NCBI GenBank assembly: GCA_023435895.1
Contig: JAEZLH010000001.1
Span: forward strand, 1 to 21,244
Origin: Bacillota bacterium
Lineage (GTDB): Bacteria > Bacillota > Clostridia > Lachnospirales > Lachnospiraceae
Direction: 5' to 3'
DNA: 21,244 nt
The notes under the pieces are model-generated. The model worked only from the letters and a program-made list of their open reading frames with translations, was not told the DNA's origin and did not search any database. Shown piece by piece: positions 14,508-21,244 of this stretch. Position 1 is the first letter of the stretch; each line of letters starts with the position of its first letter. A program made the translations under genes and the position numbers.

Positions 14508-16190
14508 ATGAAAATAGATTTATATCCAGGCAAGGCACAGTTTATTACTGGTGAACCGATAGGATTAATCATAGAAGCCACAGGATTGGAATGTGTTTAC
14601 GAGTCAGCTATGTTAATTGTTACGAGACTGGAAGCAGTTGTGGGGGAACACATAATAACCATACAGGAAGGCAGGAACAAGATTGAGTTAGAGCCCTTTG
14701 AAAGTGAATTTGGAGGGTATGGAGCAGTATTAAGACTGATTAATCGTAAAGATATGCTTTTGGAATATTACACAGCCTTTGATGTGGTGTCAGATCCTGC
14801 AAAATCCATAAGGTACGGCTTTTTAAGTGATTTTAGCACCAGCGACTGTGAGAATAATGAGGATGTCAGTAATTTACGAAAATTCCATATCAATATGGTT
14901 CAATACTATGACTGGGCATACCGTCACGATGATCTGGTTCCTAGGGAAGAGAAATACAAAGACCTGATGGGAAAAGAAATGGATTTAAAGAGCGTGAAAA
15001 GAAAAATTGAGGAATGCCATCGATACGGTATGAAAGCACTTGGATATGGAGCCGTCTATGCTGCCTCCAGTGAATTTTACCAGGAGCATAGGGAATGGGG
15101 AATGTACACCAGTGCCGGAGAGCCGTTGGTGTTTATTGACACCTTTTATCTTATGAATGTATCCAAGAGCTCGCAGTGGAGAAAACATATAATCGAGCAG
15201 TATGCGAAGGCGGTTAGTGAAGTGGGATTTGATGGAATTCATATGGATACCTATGGGTTTCCAAAGACTGCATATTCTTATGGTAATAAGCAACCGATCA
15301 GATTGCAGGAAGAATATCCTTCTCTGATTGAAGAAACCAAACAAAGAGTGGATAGAGAATTAAAAGAGAATTATCTTATATTTAATAATGTAGGGAACTG
15401 GCCGGTTAAAGGTGTTAGCACCTCACCTCAGGCAGCAGTTTATATAGAAGTATGGAATCCCTACAGTGAATATGAACATATTAAACAGATGATAGAAGAT
15501 GCCAAGGTTGCATGCCAAAATTCCAAACCGATAATTCTTGCTGCCTACCTGGAACCTTTTCGAATTGATACCATGGAACAGGCAGCGAATGCGGCTTATC
15601 TGTTAACAGCTGCAATTACAGCGAATGGAGCGTATCATTTACTGCTGGGGGAAGAACGGGGGGTATTAACACAGGGATATTATGTGGATTATTCGGTACT
15701 TACCCTAGAGGTTTTTGATAAACTAAGGACTTATTATGATTTTATTGTTCAATATATGGAGCTGTTCTATGATGCGGAGCTTGTTGATGTGAGTATGACC
15801 CATATTGGATGGGACAATACAGAATATCGTTGTAATCATCCAAGCTGGAGTGTGACTGCAAAGCCGGATAGCATTTGGCTAACCATACGGGAAAAGGAGT
15901 TCCGCAAGGTTATTAGCATGATAAATCTATGCGGAAATTATGAAAGTAGCTGGAACAAAGGAAAGTCCATGCCGGTAGAACAAAAAGATATTAAGGTTCA
16001 GGTACAAATAGATTATGTGGTAGCAGGCGTTTATTTGACCTCTCCTGATTATGAGCATGGAAAAGTACGTATGCTGACTTATGAGATGATAAAGTCAGAA
16101 AGGGGCTGGGTTGTTGAATTTACAGTACCGCAGCTTTCTTACTGGAGTACTGTGTGGATCGACTTTTATAATCAGCCAATCGCTTTGTAA
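14508..16190 (+). CDS. Cytoplasmic glycoside hydrolase family 66 protein (dextranase / cycloisomaltooligosaccharide glucanotransferase family)
   Basis: This 560-residue enzyme probably acts on alpha-1,6-linked glucans. An N-terminal beta-rich domain (about 1-100) is followed by a barrel opening with YGFLSDF (103-109) and FHINMVQYYDW (126-136), phrases typical of GH66. The likely nucleophile is D247 in GFDGIHMDTYG and the likely acid/base is E314 in YIEVWNP. The C-terminal beta domain ends with LSYWSTVWIDF. There is no signal peptide, whereas the GH66 enzymes I know of are mostly secreted, and no inserted CBM35 is seen as in cycloisomaltooligosaccharide-forming enzymes. A TTG at 14478 extends the frame, but the ATG at 14508 with AAGGA upstream is preferred. 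Hydrolysis, ring opening or transglycosylation cannot be told apart by sequence. Confidence 0.88.
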   Translation: MKIDLYPGKAQFITGEPIGLIIEATGLECVYESAMLIVTRLEAVVGEHIITIQEGRNKIELEPFESEFGGYGAVLRLINRKDMLLEYYTAFDVVSDPAKSIRYGFLSDFSTSDCENNEDVSNLRKFHINMVQYYDWAYRHDDLVPREEKYKDLMGKEMDLKSVKRKIEECHRYGMKALGYGAVYAASSEFYQEHREWGMYTSAGEPLVFIDTFYLMNVSKSSQWRKHIIEQYAKAVSEVGFDGIHMDTYGFPKTAYSYGNKQPIRLQEEYPSLIEETKQRVDRELKENYLIFNNVGNWPVKGVSTSPQAAVYIEVWNPYSEYEHIKQMIEDAKVACQNSKPIILAAYLEPFRIDTMEQAANAAYLLTAAITANGAYHLLLGEERGVLTQGYYVDYSVLTLEVFDKLRTYYDFIVQYMELFYDAELVDVSMTHIGWDNTEYRCNHPSWSVTAKPDSIWLTIREKEFRKVISMINLCGNYESSWNKGKSMPVEQKDIKVQVQIDYVVAGVYLTSPDYEHGKVRMLTYEMIKSERGWVVEFTVPQLSYWSTVWIDFYNQPIAL

Positions 16191-16214
16191 TTTTAAAATA
16201 TATTATTGATTCAA

Positions 16215-16232
16215 TCATAAAACGTTTGATGG
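16215..16232 (+). promoter_or_regulatory. Weak LacI-type pseudo-palindrome
   Basis: TCATAAAACGTTTGATGG has a central CG and half-sites matching at 7 of 9 positions, the general form of LacI/CcpA-family operators. It lies about 25 nt after the GH66 stop. No LacI-type gene is in the window, so carbon catabolite control by CcpA would be the simplest reading. The match is weak. Confidence 0.22.
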
Positions 16233-16290
16233 AACGAAAAAGCACGCTACTGCTGCTTCTGGCAGTATGGAATAATAAATAGCAAATAGT

Positions 16291-16340
16291 CAATTGGGAG
16301 GTGCAGTATTACTAACAATATTGCTACACCATCACCAATT
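16291..16340 (+). other. Imperfect hairpin between GH66 and GH13 genes
   Basis: An outer stem AATTGG/CCAATT, then GGTG/CACC and GTATT/AATAT form a bulged hairpin that ends about 38 nt before the GH13 start. No T run follows. It could be an mRNA processing or stability element. A smaller hairpin TACTGC/GCAGTA lies at 16248-16267. Confidence 0.4.
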
Positions 16341-16377
16341 ACCTATGAAATGATAAAAGGAGAAAGGAAGGAATAAC

Positions 16378-18042
16378 ATGGAACAGAAGTGGTGGAAAGA
16401 TGCCGTTGTTTACCAAATCTATCCCAGAAGCTTTCAGGATTCCAACGGGGATGGAATAGGGGATATTAACGGGATTATAGAGAGACTTGACTATTTACAG
16501 GAGCTTGGAATTAATGTAATATGGCTGTCTCCAGTCTATCAATCGCCCATGGACGATAATGGATATGATATATCCGACTATCAGAAAATTGCACCTGAAT
16601 TTGGTACGATGGAGGATATGGAACAGCTAATAGAACAAGCAGGGAAACGCAATATCAAGATATTAATGGATTTGGTGGTGAACCACACCTCAGATGAACA
16701 CCCCTGGTTTGTGGAGTCAAGAAAATCCAAAGAAAATCCTTTTAGAGATTTTTATATATGGAGAAAACCCAAGGAGGATGGATCGGAACCAAGTGATATG
16801 AAATCAACATTTGGAGGATCTGCCTGGCAATTTGATTATTCAACAGAAGAATACTATCTTCATCTATTTTCAAAAAGACAACCGGATCTGAATTGGAAAA
16901 ATAAAAGAGTAAGAGAAGCGATTTACGATATGATGAATTGGTGGTTAGAGAAGGGCATCGGAGGTTTTCGTATGGATGTCATTGATTTAATTGGGAAGGA
17001 GATTGATTCCGGCATCACGGATAATGGGCCAAAGCTTCATCAATACCTACAGGAAATGAATCGCGCTACCTTTGGAGAGAAAGATGTACTTACCGTGGGG
17101 GAAGCTTGGGGAGCAACACCTGAGATAGCAAAGTTATATGCCAATCCAAGAAGGAACGAACTTTCCATGGTATTCCAGTTCGAGCATATTACTATTTGTT
17201 GGGATGAAGAACATGGAAAATGGCGACCCAAACCGTTTCAATTGGTAGAACTAAAAAAAGTAATCAGCAAATGGCAGACCTCATTAAATGACGAAGGCTG
17301 GAATTCGCTTTTTTGGAATAATCATGATTTACCGAGAGCAGTTTCAAAGTATGGTGACCCAGCAAGGTATCGGGTGGAATCAGCCAAGATGTTAGCAACT
17401 ACATTGCATTTTCTCCAGGGAACCCCATATATCTATCAGGGGGAAGAAATCGGAATGACGAATGTTCGTTTTCAGAACATTCAGGACTATCAGGATATTG
17501 AAACTCTAAATTTTTATCATCAGAAGCTTGCTGAAGGCTTTACACATGAGGAGATGATGCATGCCATTTGGGAAAATAGCAGGGATAATGCAAGAACACC
17601 GATGCAGTGGAATGCATCCCCCAATGCTGGATTTACCGAAGGGAGTCCCTGGTTGGCAGTTAATCCGAATTATCCGATTATTAACGTGGAGAAGGCAAGA
17701 GAAGAGGAAGAATCTGTGTTTTACCACTATCAGAAGCTGATTCGACTTCGAAAAGAGCTTCCGGTTATTACGACAGGGAATTATAAGCTGTTATATGAGG
17801 AGGATAGTAAAATATTTGCATATACTCGTAGTGATGATTCCATGACAGTGCTGGTAGTCAGTAATTTTTCCGCTGAGAAGACTCTGTTTCAATGGAACGA
17901 GAATAGCAAGGGCATTGTATTTGATAAGGTGCTGATTAGCAATTACCGCAAAGACTATGGGGTTACGAATGATTTAGAACTAAGCCCTTATGAATCGGTT
18001 GCTTTTGTGCTTACCAAAGAATCTGAAAGTTCTCGAGTTTGA
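16378..18042 (+). CDS. Oligo-1,6-glucosidase (GH13, subfamily 31-like)
   Basis: This 554-residue cytoplasmic alpha-glucosidase releases glucose from the non-reducing end of isomaltooligosaccharides. The (beta/alpha)8 barrel shows the four GH13 regions: DLVVNHTSDEHPW (98-110), GGFRMDVIDLI (195-205) with nucleophile D200, TVGEAWG (239-245) with acid/base E242, and FWNNHDLPR (312-320) with D317. The phrase QPDLNW (168-173) marks the oligo-1,6-glucosidase/trehalose-6-phosphate hydrolase group. V201 after the nucleophile is the residue associated with alpha-1,6 preference (maltases have Thr). There is no signal peptide. AGGAGAAAGGAAGG precedes the ATG. It is the last gene of the sugar locus and is followed by a strong terminator. 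Confidence 0.95.
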   Translation: MEQKWWKDAVVYQIYPRSFQDSNGDGIGDINGIIERLDYLQELGINVIWLSPVYQSPMDDNGYDISDYQKIAPEFGTMEDMEQLIEQAGKRNIKILMDLVVNHTSDEHPWFVESRKSKENPFRDFYIWRKPKEDGSEPSDMKSTFGGSAWQFDYSTEEYYLHLFSKRQPDLNWKNKRVREAIYDMMNWWLEKGIGGFRMDVIDLIGKEIDSGITDNGPKLHQYLQEMNRATFGEKDVLTVGEAWGATPEIAKLYANPRRNELSMVFQFEHITICWDEEHGKWRPKPFQLVELKKVISKWQTSLNDEGWNSLFWNNHDLPRAVSKYGDPARYRVESAKMLATTLHFLQGTPYIYQGEEIGMTNVRFQNIQDYQDIETLNFYHQKLAEGFTHEEMMHAIWENSRDNARTPMQWNASPNAGFTEGSPWLAVNPNYPIINVEKAREEEESVFYHYQKLIRLRKELPVITTGNYKLLYEEDSKIFAYTRSDDSMTVLVVSNFSAEKTLFQWNENSKGIVFDKVLISNYRKDYGVTNDLELSPYESVAFVLTKESESSRV

Positions 18043-18124
18043 TGATGGAATAAGTTGATAAAAGTTCTTTGTGATATGCATATTGATACTCTTACTGTAT
18101 TGGAACCTAATAAATGCATTAATA

Positions 18125-18167
18125 TCAAAAACACTGTGATGGAGTTGTATTCATCACAGTGTTTTTG
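18125..18167. terminator. Strong two-way terminator
   Basis: AAAAACACTGTGATG pairs perfectly with CATCACAGTGTTTTT around a 10-nt loop. A and T runs at the two ends let it stop both the GH13 transcript and the convergent HD-GYP transcript. Confidence 0.9.
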
Positions 18168-18302
18168 ATTGTAGTAATTTAAAGGTAGTATTTTATTTAT
18201 AAATTTATTGCTATAATATCACAAAGCATAACAACGCTATATGTTGAAAGCCTAAAATAATTATCTTAATATTACTTCCAGATAAAGATTGTGGAGTGTA
18301 TG

Positions 18303-20135
18303 CTATATTCTTTTTAGCACCTTTATAAATGCTTGAACGATAGAAGTATCAAATTGAGAGCCTGAACACTTCATTAATTCACCGATTGCCTGTTCCTTTG
18401 TAAGTGCCTGTTCTCGATAAGGTCTTTTACTGGTCATAGCATCATAGGCATCTGCTACACAAACAATTCTAGCTAAAAAGTCTATATCGTCCCCGGCTAA
18501 TCCGTAAGGGTAGCCCTTTCCGTCTATTCGTTCATGATGTTCCGTTACAATTCGATTGCAATTATTCATAAAATTCAAACCAGTTAATATATAATTACCT
18601 CTCACGGGATGAGTCTTGATGATATCATATTCTTCATTGGTTAAACGTCCGGATTTATTCAGAATATTTTCAGAAATCCCTATTTTACCGATATCGTGAA
18701 GTATGCTGCCAAATTTTAAATCCTCCAATTCGGATTCGGATAAATTCAGTTCGTTAGCGATTTGCAAAGAATATTCCATTACTCGCTCGCAATGACCACC
18801 GGTATACGCGTCTTTTTCTTCGATTGCATTAGCCAATGCACGTACCGTTTCAAAATAGCTATCCTGGTTGCTCATTAAGAGATTTTCCAACTCATGATTA
18901 AGAGCTGTTGTCTCTTCGTACAAAGCAGTTATTTCTTCTTTTTGTTCTAATATTTCCTGGTTCTTTTTTTCTAAGGCATATTCATACTCATATCGTTCAC
19001 TTAACAAACTTTGAATCTTAAACGTCATTTGATTAAAATGCCTGCCAAGAATAGAAAACTCATCATTTACCTTTGAGCGAAATCGATAAGTTAAATCGCC
19101 ATCAGACATTTGAATAACACCATGGGTAAACTCTTGGATTGGTCTTGTCAATATACGTGCAATTATAAACCCCAAAGTAGCCGCGGAAATTGCGCCGATT
19201 GCAGCGAAAAATATAATAATATGCATGTTCGTAGCAAGGTTTTTCTCAAGTGTCGAATTATTATATATAACTTCTACAACATTTTTCTCATTAGCGCCTC
19301 TGGCATTGATTATTTCATAAGGAATATATACATAATACGCTTTTTTACCGTTGTAAGTCCCTGTGACATGGACTTCATTAAAGGAAGAGAGAGCATCATT
19401 AAAGTATTTAGTGTTATTTGATGAAATTTTTATAGGATTCCCAGAGGTATCTTTCTTATAGGATACTCCTTTATAATCATATAGTAGAATACGACTTACA
19501 AAATGATTTTCTTCTATAATAGTTTTCTCAAAATCATCAAACCCATGTCCTGAGAAATATTTTTCATTATAATGGATAGGTGATCCGGTTTCAAAGATGT
19601 ACTTGCCATCACTAGAAGAAAGATAGCAATATTTAGTCAAATTACTCTCGAGTAAGGATAGGCTGATTCTGGAAGTGGCAAATGTTTTCGAAAGTCTTAG
19701 AGCATTAAGGAACTTAATAAAATCAGTATATTCAGTAAAATTCAAGCCAATATCCTCATTGTTAGAGGACTTTATAACGGTGTTGGAACGATCAATTACA
19801 TAAATTGCAAATTGACTCTCATCGCTAATAAAGGAATTGAGATTAAAATCTATAGTTTTAGTTTTATCATAATAATCACTGACTTTTTGAAGAATTTTCT
19901 CTGCTTCAGTTTCAATCGGTTTTTCTAAAAGCATATTAACATAATCTGCATCTCCGATCATATTCAAAATTCTATCATTAATTAGCCCTTTGCTTTGTTC
20001 GAATCCATCATTCAGACTTTTACGCATTATAAAATATTGAAATAAACCTAAAAAGATTGATATAAATAATACAATTAAAAATAATAATAATCCTAACTTG
20101 TACCGAAAAGGTACAATCTTCTTTTGTTTAATCAT
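18303..20135 (-). CDS. Membrane HD-GYP cyclic-di-GMP phosphodiesterase
   Basis: This 610-residue protein probably degrades c-di-GMP. There is a membrane helix at 14-36, an extracellular Cache-like region at about 37-300, a second helix at 305-327, HAMP at about 328-380, a coiled coil at about 380-425 and an HD-GYP domain at about 430-606. Metal and catalytic residues are all present: H448, H480-D481, K484, H509, H533-H534 and D564, with the signature HHERIDGKGYP (533-543). It should therefore be active, with output controlled by an extracellular ligand. AGGAGG precedes the ATG on the minus strand. The gene is single, convergent with the GH13 gene and divergent from the rRNA operon. Confidence 0.94.
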   Translation of the reverse strand: MIKQKKIVPFRYKLGLLLFLIVLFISIFLGLFQYFIMRKSLNDGFEQSKGLINDRILNMIGDADYVNMLLEKPIETEAEKILQKVSDYYDKTKTIDFNLNSFISDESQFAIYVIDRSNTVIKSSNNEDIGLNFTEYTDFIKFLNALRLSKTFATSRISLSLLESNLTKYCYLSSSDGKYIFETGSPIHYNEKYFSGHGFDDFEKTIIEENHFVSRILLYDYKGVSYKKDTSGNPIKISSNNTKYFNDALSSFNEVHVTGTYNGKKAYYVYIPYEIINARGANEKNVVEVIYNNSTLEKNLATNMHIIIFFAAIGAISAATLGFIIARILTRPIQEFTHGVIQMSDGDLTYRFRSKVNDEFSILGRHFNQMTFKIQSLLSERYEYEYALEKKNQEILEQKEEITALYEETTALNHELENLLMSNQDSYFETVRALANAIEEKDAYTGGHCERVMEYSLQIANELNLSESELEDLKFGSILHDIGKIGISENILNKSGRLTNEEYDIIKTHPVRGNYILTGLNFMNNCNRIVTEHHERIDGKGYPYGLAGDDIDFLARIVCVADAYDAMTSKRPYREQALTKEQAIGELMKCSGSQFDTSIVQAFIKVLKRI

Positions 20136-20200
20136 CTAATCCTCCTGTACTTGAATCTTAGATTGTAGGTCTATTTTAGATGGCAGATATAATTAAGGAT

Positions 20201-20229
20201 ATCATATAACAATATTCTACATATTGCAA
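20201..20229 (-). promoter_or_regulatory. Sigma-A promoter of the HD-GYP gene
   Basis: On the minus strand, -35 TTGCAA (20229-20224), a 17-bp spacer and -10 TATGAT (20206-20201) lie about 65 bp upstream of the HD-GYP start. Confidence 0.5.
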
Positions 20230-20388
20230 AGGATTATGATACATTATTACAATTTTTTCATGAATTGGCATATTAATCATTTCACAAATATTAAAAGAAC
20301 AGCTATTCGAACGCTATCAAGCGCTATCTTGTTTTGGTTAAGGGAAGAGGGAGAATATACAAGGTATACATATGAAAGAGTGTTTTCT

Positions 20389-20434
20389 AATTGTAAATAA
20401 ATGCGCAAAAAATTCATACAATTTAGTGTTGACA
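20389..20434 (+). repeat. rRNA promoter-region direct repeat, copy A
   Basis: This 46-bp block ends at the -35 box of promoter P1 and matches the block at 20543-20588 at 37 of 46 positions without gaps. It is AT-rich and bounded by AATTGTA and TACAATT, an inverted pair. It may be an UP element for RNA polymerase alpha subunits or a protein-binding site. Confidence 0.75.
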
Positions 20435-20457
20435 TTCTGCTGTATCGGTGTTATTAT
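20429..20457 (+). promoter_or_regulatory. rRNA operon promoter P1
   Basis: Consensus -35 TTGACA (20429-20434), a 17-bp spacer and -10 TATTAT (20452-20457), with an AT-rich upstream block. It is the first of three tandem promoters about 575 nt before the 16S gene. Confidence 0.8.
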
Positions 20458-20542
20458 AGTCTTCGTTCCTATTACAGAGCTCCGAATAATCAATAAGTTC
20501 TTTGAGAAATACTCATTATAAAGGCTTTTCGCACATGAATTA

Positions 20543-20588
20543 AATTGTAAATAATTGTTCAAAAAATTAATACAATTTGTGCTTGACT
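20543..20588 (+). repeat. rRNA promoter-region direct repeat, copy B
   Basis: Second copy of the 46-bp block, again ending at the -35 box (P2). It has the same AATTGTA and TACAATT ends as copy A, which suggests duplication of a promoter unit. Confidence 0.75.
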
Positions 20589-20611
20589 TCACTTAGAAGA
20601 TGTGATAAGAT
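20583..20611 (+). promoter_or_regulatory. rRNA operon promoter P2
   Basis: -35 TTGACT (20583-20588), 17-bp spacer, -10 TAAGAT (20606-20611). Confidence 0.75.
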
Positions 20612-20677
20612 GAATATCCGCTGATGTTGATGCGGTAAACAGTTCGAAAGAGCTGAAAAAGAAATTTAAAAAAGTGG

Positions 20678-20706
20678 TTGACATAATGCGGAAGATGTGT
20701 TAGAAT
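20678..20706 (+). promoter_or_regulatory. rRNA operon promoter P3
   Basis: Consensus -35 TTGACA (20678-20683), 17-bp spacer, -10 TAGAAT (20701-20706). It is preceded by an A/T run but not by a copy of the 46-bp block. Confidence 0.8.
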
Positions 20707-21028
20707 AAATTCTTGTCAGCTGCGAAAACGAAACCTTGATAAATCGGTTTCAAAGCAAACAGAACCTTGATAATTGAACAGTAAAACAACCCTGAAAATT
20801 CTAAAAAATGAAGCTTCACATGGGCTTCAAATTGTATCGTAACAGATACAGAAATAGATTTTCAATAGATACATTAAATTGTATCGCGAACCGTATTTAA
20901 TGCTTAACAGCATTGGATACAACCACAAAAACAGTAAAGATAACAGGATGCTTAACCAGTGAGAAACGTCAACTTGTTGACGATGATCACACAATTGGCT
21001 AACGTTTATCTGACTGGATCAAAAACTT
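20707..21028 (+). other. 16S rRNA leader with repeats and hairpins
   Basis: This transcribed leader is rich in structure. AACCTTGATAA occurs twice (20732-20742 and 20763-20773); the second is followed by TTGAACAG and sits where a boxA-like antitermination signal is expected. GAAACC/GGTTTC form a hairpin at 20730-20751. TGTATC/GATACA pairs lie at 20833-20850 and 20868-20885. AATGC/GCATT pair at 20899-20914 and CGTCAA/TTGACG at 20967-20982. An outer pair, CCAGT..AAACG (from 20956) with CGTTT..ACTGG (to about 21017), closes around the last hairpin. No ORF is expected here. Confidence 0.7.

Positions 21029-21244
<216 letters not shown>

Noticed and set aside
14288..14581. Minus-strand ORF of 97 codons overlapping the GH66 start
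   Set aside because: It covers an AT-rich gap with tandem repeats and the start of a convincing gene; its composition looks like random AT-rich translation.
14985..15344. Minus-strand ORF of 119 codons inside the GH66 gene
   Set aside because: It lies entirely within a gene with clear family motifs on the other strand and has no ribosome site.
20338..20592. Minus-strand ORF of 84 codons in the rRNA promoter region
   Set aside because: It covers promoter P1, most of copy B and the 46-bp repeats; the open frame is a by-product of AT-rich regulatory DNA.

Overview
The window is low-GC DNA from a Gram-positive anaerobe of the class Clostridia, most likely a Lachnospiraceae (Clostridium cluster XIVa) species. 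The evidence is the 16S rRNA start at the right end, AT-rich coding with strong GGAGG ribosome sites, and gene families typical of that group: BceRSAB-like and YesMN-like systems, multi-gene sugar ABC importers, and many chemoreceptor and c-di-GMP genes. The species itself cannot be fixed from this sequence.

Layout. (1) Positions 1-250 hold the possible last codons of an upstream gene and three hairpins in a row. (2) 276-4917 is a BceRSAB-type antimicrobial-peptide sensing and resistance module: response regulator, intramembrane-sensing kinase, ABC ATPase and large permease. A sigma-A promoter precedes the regulator. A second promoter precedes the ATPase, with a TTACA-N4-TGTAA inverted repeat just upstream that matches the known form of BceR-family operators. 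(3) 5033-6950 holds a terminator, a promoter with a perfect palindrome in its spacer, and a chemoreceptor without an extracellular domain but with a C-terminal sensor-like domain. (4) 7175-18042 is a carbohydrate locus. A YesN-type AraC response regulator and YesM-type sensor kinase run leftward. Divergently from them run a sugar-binding lipoprotein, two MalF/MalG-type permeases, a GH66 (dextranase / cycloisomaltooligosaccharide glucanotransferase family) protein with no signal peptide, and a GH13 oligo-1,6-glucosidase. (5) 18303-20135 is a membrane HD-GYP c-di-GMP phosphodiesterase on the minus strand. (6) 20389-21244 is the start of an rRNA operon: three tandem sigma-A promoters, a structured leader and the first about 216 nt of 16S rRNA.

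How it fits together. The carbohydrate locus reads as a pathway for alpha-1,6-linked glucans (isomaltooligosaccharides, or possibly cyclic isomaltooligosaccharides). The sensor kinase detects an extracellular ligand and its AraC-type partner probably switches on the divergent importer. The lipoprotein and two permeases bring oligosaccharides in, using an ATPase encoded elsewhere. The cytoplasmic GH66 enzyme cuts or opens them, and the GH13 enzyme releases glucose. A GH66 enzyme without a secretion signal, placed beside its own importer, is the most unusual element here. All functional assignments come from motifs and context read by eye; no database search was possible.
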